Shown: one piece after another, positions 27,479-37,171 of the stretch
How positions within the stretch are numbered: position 1 is the stretch's first letter
Layout of the letters: every line of letters begins with the position of its first letter
Source of the DNA: Bdellovibrionales bacterium
GTDB taxonomy: Bacteria; Bdellovibrionota; Bdellovibrionia; Bdellovibrionales; UBA1609
NCBI GenBank assembly: GCA_015163875.1
Contig: JAAOIH010000009.1
Span: 1-46,059 of the forward strand
Reading direction: 5' to 3'
Length of the DNA: 46,059 nt
Notes under the pieces: model-generated
Database searches by the model: none
What the model saw: only the letters and a program-made list of their open reading frames with translations
Told to the model about the DNA's origin: nothing
Translations under genes and position numbers: made by a program

Positions 27479-29629
27479 TTAATAAAACTTTCCCTTTTCT
27501 TCGGCCATAGCTTTTAGCGAACTAGAAGGTTTGAACCTAGGTCCGTTGCTATTTGTAAATTCATTTAAGCGATTAACAATATATTTGGCGCCAAGGCTGT
27601 CGGCATAATGCAATAGTCCTCCCTTAAATGGAGGAAATCCTGTGCCCATAATCATGGCGATATCAATATCTTCTGGGGTGTCTACAATTTTATCTTCAAG
27701 TAATGCTCTTGATGCTTCGTTAATCATAGTTAAAAAACCTCTGTCTAAAATGTCATTACTTTTTAATTGGTCTGTTGGCTGACAGATAGATAAAGTTTTA
27801 TAAATATTTTGATTTACACCAGTCTCTTTATATTTTTGATCATATAAATAAAAACCTTTAAAATCTTTTTTACCTAAAATATTTTTTTCAACCAGTGTAT
27901 TGCATAGCGAAGAAACTTTTATTTGATCTGGAAATTTGTTTACAAAAATATTTAAAATTTTAACAGACACATCTATTCCGACTTCATCAATAAGTCTTAA
28001 TGGCCCCATTGGCATTCCAAAATTTTTAGAAAAAGTTGCGTCAATTTTTTCTACAGACTCCCCCTCTTCAAGCAATAATAATGCTTCTGCCATCCATGGA
28101 AGCAGCAATCTATTAACTAAAAATCCTGTGCCATCTTTTACAACTACTGGTATTTTTCCCATTTTTTTTGCTAGTTCAAAAGTTGTTACTACAGTTTGGT
28201 CACTAGTTTTTTTACCTCTAATAACCTCTACAAGTGGCATTTTATTTACTGGATTAAAAAAATGCATACCAATAAAATTTTCTGGCCTTGGGTGAGCCTC
28301 TGACATTTCTGTAACACTTAGCGAAGATGTATTTGTTGCAATAATACAAGAGTCTTTACTGTTGTTTGCCATTTCTTTAATTACTGATTTTTTAATATCC
28401 ATATTTTCTACAACAGCTTCGATAGCTAAATCTGTGTTTTTAAATCCCGAATAATCTAAAGTGGTAGATAGTAAATCCATATTTGATTTTACTTGATAAA
28501 TATTAATTTTTCGTCTTTTTAAAGATTTATTCCACAGGCTTTGTGCAAAATTTAATGCCAAGCTTAAAGATTTATAATTTAAATCTTTAATGCGAACAAA
28601 AATTCCTTTGTTAGCTGCTAAGTGGGCAATTCCGCCTCCCATAGTTCCTGCTCCTAATACCGCCATATTTTTAATTTTAAGTGCTTTAACTTCAGTTGAG
28701 CTAACTCCTGTTTGTTTTTTTAATTTTTCTGTTAAAAAAAATAAATTAATTAAATGTTTGCTGACATCGGTTACAACAACATCAGAAAAAAATTTAGCTT
28801 CTAACTTTAAAGCTTTTTTTCTTGATAATTTTTTATAAGTTTTTTTAATAACATTTAATGCTGCAAGCGGGGCTGGATAAAAACCTTTAGTTTGTTTTAA
28901 AACTCCCTCTTTAGCTTTGTTGTAGACAATTTTTCTTCCTAAAAAAGATTCTAAAAAAATATTTACAAGTTTTTTTACAAAAGCTGTTTTTCTTTTTTTT
29001 GGTCTAATTATTTTTTTTTTGTTAATAAATTTTTTAGCAACAGACAGGCAGTGGTCTTCTAAAAGTTCTAAAGAAATTACTTCGTCAACCAAGCCTAATC
29101 GCAATGCTTTTTTTGCATTAAACATAGCTCCTGATAAAATCATAGACAAAGCGCCTTGAAGTCCAACTAATTTTGGTAATCTTATGCAGCCGCCAAATCC
29201 TGGAAAAATACCAAGCTTAACCTCTGGTAAAGCTAAAACAGAATTGTCACTTGCTACCCTGTAATCACATGCTAATGCTAATTCACACCCGCCTCCCAAA
29301 CAATGTCCATTAATTGCTACAATTTTAGGTATTTTTAAATCTTCTAGGTAATTTAAAATATCATGTGCAGTGTTTAACATTTCTAAACAATCTGTTTTTG
29401 AATTTACTGTTTTTATTTCTTTAATATCTGCACCAACAATAAAACTTTTTGGTTTATTTGAACCAATAATTAAAGCTTTAAAGTTTGAAGAGTTTTTTAC
29501 TTGCTCTATTAAAGTTTTAAATTCTTTTAAAACAAAACTTGATAAAGTATTTACTTTTTCGTTTTCGTTATCAAAAATAATAACAGCAACATCGCCTAAA
29601 TCTTTTAATTTTATATTTTTTGTGCTCAT
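27479..29629 (-). CDS. fadJ: Fatty acid oxidation complex alpha subunit (enoyl-CoA hydratase/3-hydroxyacyl-CoA dehydrogenase), start trimmed to MSTKNIK
   Basis: FIVGADIKEI, AINGHCLGGGCELALACDYRVA, LPEVKLGIFPGFGG, VLGAGTMGGGIAHLAA, GMHFFNPVNKMPLVEVI. Confidence 0.93.
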   Translation of the reverse strand: MSTKNIKLKDLGDVAVIIFDNENEKVNTLSSFVLKEFKTLIEQVKNSSNFKALIIGSNKPKSFIVGADIKEIKTVNSKTDCLEMLNTAHDILNYLEDLKIPKIVAINGHCLGGGCELALACDYRVASDNSVLALPEVKLGIFPGFGGCIRLPKLVGLQGALSMILSGAMFNAKKALRLGLVDEVISLELLEDHCLSVAKKFINKKKIIRPKKRKTAFVKKLVNIFLESFLGRKIVYNKAKEGVLKQTKGFYPAPLAALNVIKKTYKKLSRKKALKLEAKFFSDVVVTDVSKHLINLFFLTEKLKKQTGVSSTEVKALKIKNMAVLGAGTMGGGIAHLAANKGIFVRIKDLNYKSLSLALNFAQSLWNKSLKRRKINIYQVKSNMDLLSTTLDYSGFKNTDLAIEAVVENMDIKKSVIKEMANNSKDSCIIATNTSSLSVTEMSEAHPRPENFIGMHFFNPVNKMPLVEVIRGKKTSDQTVVTTFELAKKMGKIPVVVKDGTGFLVNRLLLPWMAEALLLLEEGESVEKIDATFSKNFGMPMGPLRLIDEVGIDVSVKILNIFVNKFPDQIKVSSLCNTLVEKNILGKKDFKGFYLYDQKYKETGVNQNIYKTLSICQPTDQLKSNDILDRGFLTMINEASRALLEDKIVDTPEDIDIAMIMGTGFPPFKGGLLHYADSLGAKYIVNRLNEFTNSNGPRFKPSSSLKAMAEEKGKFY

Positions 29630-29640
29630 ATTTTTCCTTT

Positions 29641-30927
29641 CTAAAAATCTATTTTTTCTAGCAACAAAGCTCCGCCTTGCCCCCCTCCTATACATAAAGT
29701 TGCAAGTCCAAATTTTGCATTTTGTCTTTGCATTTGTTTTGCTAAAGTTAAAATTAAACGAGACCCAGTAGACCCAACGGGGTGTCCAATTGCAATTGCC
29801 CCTCCGTTTACATTTAACCTATCAAGGTCAATGCTTCCCATAGATTTTTCAAGGCCTAATTCTTTTTTACAAAATTCATCACTGTTAAAAGCTTTTGTAC
29901 AGGCTAAAACTTGAGTTGCAAAAGCTTCGTTTAATTCTATTAAGTCAATATCTTGTAAAGAAATATTTTGTTTAGCTAACAATTTTGCAGTAGCGTAAAC
30001 TGGGCCAAGCCCCATGCGACTAGGGTCACAACCTGCGTATGCGTAAGAGCGAATATATGCTAAAGGTTTTAACCCAAGTTCTTGAGCTTTTTCTTTGCTC
30101 ATTAAAAGTAACATAACTGCACCGTCAGTTAGTGGGCAAGCGTTGCCAACTGTTACGCTTCCATACTTTTTGTCAAAATAAGGTTTTAATTTTTTTAAAC
30201 TCTCTATTGTTTGAGTTTCTCTTGGGCCGTTGTCTTTTTCTAAAACTTTATTTAACTTTGGAGGAATAAATAATGGCATTATTTCTTCTGATAATTTTTT
30301 TGTTGCAGCTACTGCGTTTTGATGACTTTTTAATGCAAAAGCGTCTTGATCTTCTCTGCTAATTTTAAATTCTTTTGCTAAAATTTCTGCAGTTTGGCCC
30401 ATGCTTAAGCCAACAAATGGATCTGTTAAGCCTTCGATTACAGAAATTCTTGGCATTAAATCTTTTAATTTTAATTTTTTTAAAGCTTTTAATTTTTTTG
30501 ACAAAGTTTTAGAAAAAGCAAACTCTCCAAAAATATTGCTAAATCTTTGTGTAAAAAGTAATGGGTATTGTGACATATTTTCAACACCTCCTGCTATAAC
30601 AATATCTGCTGAGCCTGAACTAATTTTATCAAAAGCTGAAGAGGCGCTTTCTAAAGCTGACGCGCAATTTCTATGAACTGTGTAGGCAGAAACACTTTGG
30701 GGAAGGCCAGCTTTTAAAGCTACAACTCTTGAAATGTTGGCTGCATCAGAAGGGTTGCCAACATTTCCAATAATAACTTCGTCAATTTTATCACCAGACA
30801 TATTTGTTTTAGCTAAAAGCTCTTTTAATACTTGTGCGCCCATATCTGCTGCGTGCAAAGATTTAAAATCTGTTCCTGCTTTTGAAAAAGGACTTCTTAA
30901 GCCTTCTACTAAAACCACTTCTTTCAT
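29641..30927 (-). CDS. fadI: Acetyl-CoA C-acyltransferase (3-ketoacyl-CoA thiolase)
   Basis: VHRNCASALESASSAFDKI, INGG-type VNGGAIAIGHPVGSTGSRL, LCIGGGQGGALLLE. Confidence 0.93.
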   Translation of the reverse strand: MKEVVLVEGLRSPFSKAGTDFKSLHAADMGAQVLKELLAKTNMSGDKIDEVIIGNVGNPSDAANISRVVALKAGLPQSVSAYTVHRNCASALESASSAFDKISSGSADIVIAGGVENMSQYPLLFTQRFSNIFGEFAFSKTLSKKLKALKKLKLKDLMPRISVIEGLTDPFVGLSMGQTAEILAKEFKISREDQDAFALKSHQNAVAATKKLSEEIMPLFIPPKLNKVLEKDNGPRETQTIESLKKLKPYFDKKYGSVTVGNACPLTDGAVMLLLMSKEKAQELGLKPLAYIRSYAYAGCDPSRMGLGPVYATAKLLAKQNISLQDIDLIELNEAFATQVLACTKAFNSDEFCKKELGLEKSMGSIDLDRLNVNGGAIAIGHPVGSTGSRLILTLAKQMQRQNAKFGLATLCIGGGQGGALLLEKIDF

Positions 30928-31059
30928 ACATGCCTCCTTGGCAATTATGTTTTACACTGCTAGTTAAATCTGTTCAAGTAATGACTAGTAATTGTCTTAA
31001 AAACTACTACCATAATCAGTAATATTACAGTATTTTAACAATGACTAAAAAGGAAGCTT

Positions 31060-33369
31060 ATGTCTGAACAGTTATACAAAGAATCTTTAAAATATCACAA
31101 AGATCCTAAACCTGGAAAGCTTAGTGTTGAACCTTCTAAACCATGTAATACTAAATATGAATTATCATTAGCTTACTCACCTGGAGTGGCTGCCCCATGC
31201 CAAGAAATTTATAAAACTCCTGCAAAAGTTTTTGACTATACTAACAAGGGTAATTTAGTTGCAGTAATTACAAATGGAACTGCGGTTTTAGGCCTAGGAA
31301 ACATTGGGCCTGCGGCATCAAAGCCAGTGATGGAGGGCAAGGCAGTATTATTTAAACATTTTGCAGGAATTGATGTTTTTGATTTAGAAATTAAATCAGA
31401 TTCTGTTGAAGATTTTGTAAAAACAGTAAAATCTTTAGAGCCAAGTTTTGGAGGAATTAATCTTGAAGATTTAAAAGCTCCTGAATGTTTTGAAATTGAA
31501 GAGAGATTAAAAAAAGAAATGAATATTCCAGTATTCCATGATGATCAACATGGAACAGCTATTATTAGTGCTGCTGCTTTGATTAACGCTTGCGAAATTC
31601 AAAATAAATCTTTATCAAAAATTAAAGTTGTTTTTAATGGTGCCGGAGCTGCAGCTTTGTCTTGTGCAACATTATTTATAGAAATTGGAGTTAAAAAAGA
31701 AAATATAATTTTTTGTGATTCATCTGGTGTAATTTATAAAAACAGAAAAGAAAATATTAATAAATACAAACAATTTTGGGCATCTTCTACAAAAGCTAGA
31801 AGTTTGCAAGAGGCATTAAAAGATGCTGATGTTTTTTGCGGACTTAGTGTTGCTGGTGCGGTTAGAGTTGAAGATATTAAAAGCATGGCAAAAAAACCTA
31901 TTGTTTTTGCGCTGGCTAATCCTGAACCAGAAATTTTACCAGAACTAGCAAAAAAATCCTGCCAAGATATTATTATAGCCACCGGAAGAAGTGATTTTCC
32001 TAACCAAGTTAATAATGTTTTAGGATTTCCATCTATTTTTAGAGGTGCACTAGATACTCACGCAACTCACATTAACACAGAAATGAAATTAGCAGCAGTT
32101 TATGCGTTAAGTAATTTAGCAAAAAAAAATGTTCCAGACAGTGTGTCTTCTGCCTACAATAATAAAAAATTTTTGTTTGGCCCTGAATATATTATACCTA
32201 CTCCATTTGACGAAAGAGTTTTAATTTCTGTAACTACTGCTGTTGCAAAAGCTGCTATGGAATCTGGAGTGGCTCAAAAAAATATTACTGACTTTGAAAA
32301 ATACAAAGAAGACTTAACAAGGTTGCAAGGTTTAAAGCAAGGTTTTATTAGATCTACAATTAACAAAATTAAAAATAATGATATTTGCAATAAAGAAAAA
32401 CCTGTAAAAATTATTTTTGCAGAGGGTGAATCTAAAAGAATTTTAAAAGCTTTAAATACTTTAGCTTTAGATAAAATTTGTGAGCCTACTCTTATTGGTA
32501 ACTCTAAAAAAATACAGGCTTTAATAAAACAAGAATCTTTAAAAAATTTAGATAACATTGCTATTATTTCTCCTAAAGAAAGTCCAAATTTTGAAAATTA
32601 TATGAATAAATTTTATGAAAAAAGACAAAGAAAAGCCATTAGTCATGCAGAGGCTGCTAGATTAATGACTAATCCTTATTATTTTTCTGCAATGGCATTA
32701 CACTGCGGTGACTTTGACACTTTAATATCTGGAGCTAAACAAAACTATGCAGATTGTTTAAAACCTATTTTACAAATTATAGGAGCCAAGGATAAGCAAA
32801 CAGTTGCTGGATTAAATATTTTATTATTAGATGATAAAATGTTTTTTTTAACAGACACCACTGTTAATATTGAGCCAAGTAGTCAACAGCTTGCACAAAT
32901 TGCTATACAAACTTCTATTGTAGCAAAATATTATGGCATTTCGCCTCGTATTGCCATGCTTAGTTATTCTAACTTTAGCGGCAACACTCCCCTGTCTAAA
33001 AAAATGAAAGAGGCAACACAGCTTGTAAAACAATACAAAAGCAATCTTATTATTGATGGAGAAATGCAAGGCGATACCGCTGTTAATACAGATATATTAA
33101 ATAATATTTTTTCTTTTTCTGATTTAAAAGAACCTGCTAATATTTTAGTTTTTCCTAATTTAGCATCTAGTAATATTTCGTATAAATTATTAAAAAATTT
33201 AGGAAAGCTTGAAGTTTTAGGTCCATTTTTAACAGGAATTAATAAGCCCGCAAATATTTTACAGCGCGGTGCAAGTGTTGATGATATTATTAATAGTATT
33301 ACATTAAGTGTAAGGGCTGCAAGAATTCACCAAAGCCCTAAAAAACATCTTCAGACTATTAAAAATTAA
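31060..33369 (+). CDS. maeB: NADP-dependent malic enzyme with C-terminal phosphotransacetylase-like domain
   Basis: [58 protein letters not shown]-terminal PTA-like region [16 protein letters not shown]. Confidence 0.95.
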   Translation: MSEQLYKESLKYHKDPKPGKLSVEPSKPCNTKYELSLAYSPGVAAPCQEIYKTPAKVFDYTNKGNLVAVITNGTAVLGLGNIGPAASKPVMEGKAVLFKHFAGIDVFDLEIKSDSVEDFVKTVKSLEPSFGGINLEDLKAPECFEIEERLKKEMNIPVFHDDQHGTAIISAAALINACEIQNKSLSKIKVVFNGAGAAALSCATLFIEIGVKKENIIFCDSSGVIYKNRKENINKYKQFWASSTKARSLQEALKDADVFCGLSVAGAVRVEDIKSMAKKPIVFALANPEPEILPELAKKSCQDIIIATGRSDFPNQVNNVLGFPSIFRGALDTHATHINTEMKLAAVYALSNLAKKNVPDSVSSAYNNKKFLFGPEYIIPTPFDERVLISVTTAVAKAAMESGVAQKNITDFEKYKEDLTRLQGLKQGFIRSTINKIKNNDICNKEKPVKIIFAEGESKRILKALNTLALDKICEPTLIGNSKKIQALIKQESLKNLDNIAIISPKESPNFENYMNKFYEKRQRKAISHAEAARLMTNPYYFSAMALHCGDFDTLISGAKQNYADCLKPILQIIGAKDKQTVAGLNILLLDDKMFFLTDTTVNIEPSSQQLAQIAIQTSIVAKYYGISPRIAMLSYSNFSGNTPLSKKMKEATQLVKQYKSNLIIDGEMQGDTAVNTDILNNIFSFSDLKEPANILVFPNLASSNISYKLLKNLGKLEVLGPFLTGINKPANILQRGASVDDIINSITLSVRAARIHQSPKKHLQTIKN

Positions 33370-33704
33370 TTAGAATTGTTATCAGAAATAGTGCTACGAC
33401 CTGCTGGTATAATAGAAGAAGTTGCTTCTTCTTCTGTGTTTCCTGCAGTAAAGCCAGGCACTGCTTGGTTGGCATTAGCCTTCATTTCAATAAATTTTAA
33501 GTGAGGCATGCACCATACAATTAATTTAGAACGAGATTTAACATACATTTTTTTATAAATATTAGTTAAATGAAATTTAATAGTTTTTTCTGTTACAAAT
33601 AAGCGGTTTGCAATTTCTTTATTAGACAGTCCCTGAGTTATTAATTCTGCAACTTCAGATTCCCTTTGAGATAAACCGTTTTTTACTAATATATTTCTCA
33701 GCAT
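33366..33704 (-). CDS. LuxR/GerE-type HTH protein, single domain
   Basis: LSQRESEVAELITQGLSNKEIANRLFVTEKTIKFHLTNIYKKM; no receiver or ligand domain. Confidence 0.88.
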   Translation of the reverse strand: MLRNILVKNGLSQRESEVAELITQGLSNKEIANRLFVTEKTIKFHLTNIYKKMYVKSRSKLIVWCMPHLKFIEMKANANQAVPGFTAGNTEEEATSSIIPAGRSTISDNNSN

Positions 33705-33992
33705 CCTTGCTTCTCCTTACTTAAGTTTTATAGCCTTCAAGCTATTTACCTAAAGTCTGTCAAGTTTTTGTAAGGTTTGCAAGATTTTCTAATTAAAAAA
33801 TTTCAAACTAGACTAGAGGCTACAGTTTATATTTTTTAGTTATTCAGACAAAATTTTAAAATTGTTCAATATTTTAGCATTTTTAGATAAAAACAAAAAA
33901 AATTGTTAACAAAGCTTATCTTATAGCTATAAAAAAGAAATCAAATAACAAAAAGCTAACAATAATTGCAAAATAATATTAAATAATCAGTT

Positions 33993-34652
33993 ATGAAGTG
34001 CAGTCTATGCAACAATCAAGACTTAAGTCTATTACATCAATATGTAAATAAATATAATAACAAGCTGTATAATAGAGTTTATTATTTATGCTCTACCTGT
34101 GAGCTTATTTTTTTAGATAAAAATCTTAGATTAAATTTAAGCGAAGAAAAACTTCGCTACAGTCAGCACAACAATGACATAAATGATAAAGATTATTTAA
34201 AATTTTTAGATAAATTACTTGTGCATTTAATTCCAAAACTTTGCAAAACAGATTTTGGTTTAGATTACGGCTGCGGACCAAGTGTTGTTTTAGCTAAGTA
34301 TTTATCTAAAATGGGGTTTAAAACTCATCACTATGATCCTTTATTTTTTTCTGATACAAAAATTTTTGAAAAAAAATATAATTTTATTACATGCACAGAG
34401 GTTGCAGAGCATTTTTACCACCCTTTTGAAGAGTTTAAAAAAATAAATAATTTATTAAAAAATAATGGCTACTTTGGTGTTATGACTAAATTATATAAAA
34501 ATCCACAAGATTTTCATGCATGGTATTATCATAATGATATGACTCATGTTAGCTTTTACACAAAAAATACTATTAACTGGATAGCAAATAAATTAAATTG
34601 GAAAATTATTTTTTTATCTGCCCAAGTTATAATCTTTCAAAAACAGGGCTGA
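33993..34652 (+). CDS. SAM-dependent methyltransferase with N-terminal zinc ribbon
   Basis: CSLC...CSTC, LDYGCGPSVVLAKYLSKMGFKTHHYDP, TCTEVAEHFYHPFEEFKKINNLLKNNGYFGVMT. Confidence 0.85.
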   Translation: MKCSLCNNQDLSLLHQYVNKYNNKLYNRVYYLCSTCELIFLDKNLRLNLSEEKLRYSQHNNDINDKDYLKFLDKLLVHLIPKLCKTDFGLDYGCGPSVVLAKYLSKMGFKTHHYDPLFFSDTKIFEKKYNFITCTEVAEHFYHPFEEFKKINNLLKNNGYFGVMTKLYKNPQDFHAWYYHNDMTHVSFYTKNTINWIANKLNWKIIFLSAQVIIFQKQG

Positions 34653-35765
34653 GCTTTTTAAAACTTCATTTTTTAAAGATGCATTAATAACAACTGTTAA
34701 AGATAGATCTTCTTTTATCCAATCTGTAATAGAGGGGAATTGTTTAGACAAATAATTTGTTAAATCAATTTTGTTTTTATCAGAATCCTTGTTAGAAAAA
34801 ATAAAAGACACTGTAGATAAATCACTTGCATTTGTTTTTAAGGATTTTTTTAAATATTGTAAATCAGAGCTTTCGCCAGTAACTAAAAGATTATCACTTC
34901 CTTTAAATAAATCATATAATGTAAATAGTTTTTCTTTTTCTTTGATAGATCTATAATTTTTTATATCAGATTTTTTTATACAAAAAACTGAAGTATGAAA
35001 CTCTACGGATACGCACTCACTGTTTGTTTTATCTTTATTAAATACTATTTGTGTGCCTGTATTTTTTGATAAAGATTTTTTAATTTTTAAGTTTATTTTT
35101 TTTTCTTTAGCTAATTTTATGCAATCTTTATGTAAAATAGGATTTCCCCATTTAGTCATAGAAATTAATTCATCATAAGTTATTTTGTCATACTTGGTTA
35201 CATTAGAGAATTGATTTGGGTCAGCAGAGCAAACTCCGTCTACATCTTTATATATTTCGCATGGAGCTTTAAAATAATCTGCCAAATAAACAGCTGTAGT
35301 GTCTGAACCTCCCCTTCCCAAAGTTGTTATTTCTTTTGTTGCTGGGTCAACTCCCTGAAAGCCTGCCAAGATTGCAACTTTTTTTTGTTTTAAAACTTCA
35401 GAAACTCTAAAAGGTTTTAAGTCTACAATGTTTGCGGAGTTGTGCTTGTCACTTGTTAAAATGCCAGCCTGACTTCCAGTTAAGCTAACAGATAAAACTC
35501 CTAAATCATTTAATGCAATACTTAGCAAAGACATAGTAATGCGTTCGCCAGAAGTTAAAAGCATATCTAGTTCGCGCTTTTCAGGTTTATCACTTATTGT
35601 ATAAGCCATGTTTAATAAATCATCAGTTGCCTTTCCCATGGCACTAACAACTACAATTAAAGATTTTGTTTTAGAAATTTCTGCTAAACTTTTTGCAATA
35701 CTTTTAATTTTTTTTAAACTCGATAAAGAACTGCCACCGTATTTATGTACTACTAGGTTTTCCAT
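34614..35765 (-). CDS. lysC: Aspartate kinase (monofunctional)
   Basis: VVHKYGGSSLSSLKKI, VVVSAMGKATDDLL, TSGERITMSLLSIAL, TLGRGGSDTTAVYLA. Confidence 0.93.
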   Translation of the reverse strand: MENLVVHKYGGSSLSSLKKIKSIAKSLAEISKTKSLIVVVSAMGKATDDLLNMAYTISDKPEKRELDMLLTSGERITMSLLSIALNDLGVLSVSLTGSQAGILTSDKHNSANIVDLKPFRVSEVLKQKKVAILAGFQGVDPATKEITTLGRGGSDTTAVYLADYFKAPCEIYKDVDGVCSADPNQFSNVTKYDKITYDELISMTKWGNPILHKDCIKLAKEKKINLKIKKSLSKNTGTQIVFNKDKTNSECVSVEFHTSVFCIKKSDIKNYRSIKEKEKLFTLYDLFKGSDNLLVTGESSDLQYLKKSLKTNASDLSTVSFIFSNKDSDKNKIDLTNYLSKQFPSITDWIKEDLSLTVVINASLKNEVLKSSALFLKDYNLGR

Positions 35766-35783
35766 AAATTAAGTATCTAAATT

Positions 35784-36152
35784 TTATCTAAATACATTAA
35801 GGATAAAACCAGGCATTCTTGGGTGAAGTCCGCACATAATAGATATGTCTAATTGATCTACTATTATTTCAAATGTATCGTTTGTCATTAAAACACCGCT
35901 GCTTTTAAAGTAAAAATATGAGTCATCTTTAGGTGCAACAGAATGTGGTGCAGAGTCTTTATTAATAAAAATTAATTTATCTCCTACTTTTGCATCTAGC
36001 TCTTCTGGGATAAACTTAAAAGATTTAATTTCTATAATGTGCTCAACTTGTTTGTTGTTATCTTTTTTTGAGGTGTTGTAGCTATAGGCTTGTACAAATA
36101 ATGAAGAAAGTAATATTGCTACAGAGCCTAAAATGTTAAATATTTTAATCAT
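35784..36152 (-). CDS. Exported cupredoxin/plastocyanin-like protein
   Basis: Signal peptide; FKFIPEELDAKVGDKLIFINKDSAPHSV...MCGLHPRMPGFILNV with His/Cys/His/Met copper-ligand pattern. Confidence 0.85.
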   Translation of the reverse strand: MIKIFNILGSVAILLSSLFVQAYSYNTSKKDNNKQVEHIIEIKSFKFIPEELDAKVGDKLIFINKDSAPHSVAPKDDSYFYFKSSGVLMTNDTFEIIVDQLDISIMCGLHPRMPGFILNVFR

Positions 36153-36197
36153 TTGTAATCCTTTGTTTAAATTTTTAAATTTTTAAATTTTTTTTTG

Positions 36198-36230
36198 AAT
36201 AATTAATAATTTTAAAAACTATTAATTATT
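36198..36230. repeat. Perfect 11-bp inverted repeat directly after rpsG
   Basis: AATAATTAATA / TATTAATTATT with 11-nt loop. Confidence 0.6.
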
Positions 36231-36232
36231 AA

Positions 36233-36706
36233 CTACCAATTAAAATGTGCAAATGCTCTGTTAGCTTCTGCCATTCTGTGAATGTCTTCTTTCTTTTTAA
36301 AAGATGCGCCTCTTTCGTTATATGCATCTAAAATTTCTGCAGACAATCTGTTAGACATAGTTTTTTCATTTCGACTTCTTGAATAAAAAGTTAACCATCT
36401 TAATGCTAAAGTTAATCTGCGAGCAGGCCTAACATCAACTGGAACTTGGTAAGTTGCTCCTCCAACACGACGGGAGCGAACCTCCACTAATGGTTTAATA
36501 TTTTCAATAGCTTTTTTAACAACATCTAAAGGACTTTCTCCCTCTACTTTTATTTTTAATTGGTCCATTGCAGAGTACATAATTTTAGATGCTGTAGTTT
36601 TTCTGCCATCTAACATTACTTTGTTTATTAACATAGATATTGTGGAGTCATCATACACCACATCGGCAACTATATCTTTTCTATATTTTCTTGCTCTACG
36701 ACTCAT
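36233..36706 (-). CDS. rpsG: 30S ribosomal protein S7
   Basis: MSRRARKYRKDIVADVVYDD...VRSRRVGGATYQVPVDVRPARRLTLALRWL. Confidence 0.97.
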   Translation of the reverse strand: MSRRARKYRKDIVADVVYDDSTISMLINKVMLDGRKTTASKIMYSAMDQLKIKVEGESPLDVVKKAIENIKPLVEVRSRRVGGATYQVPVDVRPARRLTLALRWLTFYSRSRNEKTMSNRLSAEILDAYNERGASFKKKEDIHRMAEANRAFAHFNW

Positions 36707-36736
36707 GTTTTACCTTTTATTTTTTTATTATTTAAA

Positions 36737-37111
36737 TTAAGATTTTGGTTTTTTTGCACCATATTTAGATCTGCTATTTTTTCGATTAGCTACACCATGA
36801 GTATCTAAAACTCCCCTAACAGTATGGTAACGAACACCTGGTAAATCTTTAACACGGCCACCGCGAATTAATATCACACTATGTTCTTGTAAATTATGTC
36901 CAATACCTGGGATATAAGAGTTAACTTCAAATCCGTTAGATAAACGAACTCTAGCTACTTTGCGCAAAGCAGAGTTTGGTTTTTTTGGAGTTGTTGTAAA
37001 TACACGAGTACAAACTCCTCTTTTTTGAGGGCAGGCCTCTAAAGCTGGTGAGTTTGATTTATCCTTTTGGATTTTTCGATTATTTTTTATTAGCTGATTA
37101 ATGGTTGGCAT
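36737..37111 (-). CDS. rpsL: 30S ribosomal protein S12
   Basis: [12 protein letters not shown]...[33 protein letters not shown]. Confidence 0.98.
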   Translation of the reverse strand: MPTINQLIKNNRKIQKDKSNSPALEACPQKRGVCTRVFTTTPKKPNSALRKVARVRLSNGFEVNSYIPGIGHNLQEHSVILIRGGRVKDLPGVRYHTVRGVLDTHGVANRKNSRSKYGAKKPKS

Positions 37112-37171
37112 ACTTTCTGTCTCCTAATAACCCAAGAAAATTACTTATTCCTTTGTCTATCGTCAAGCTTT

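Noticed and set aside
27936-28295. 119-aa plus-strand ORF opposite fadJ, and similar antisense ORFs (28590..28838, 29370..29771, 30401..30676, 31734..31982, 32274..32558)
   Set aside because: All lie opposite strongly conserved enzymes and lack motifs.
30928-31059. Possible palindromic operator between fadI and maeB (CTAGTTA...TGACTAG)
   Set aside because: Imperfect, short and in an AT-rich spacer; not distinguishable from chance.
36737-37111. Streptomycin-resistance changes in RpsL
   Set aside because: [19 protein letters not shown] is the wild-type sensitive sequence at the key lysines.
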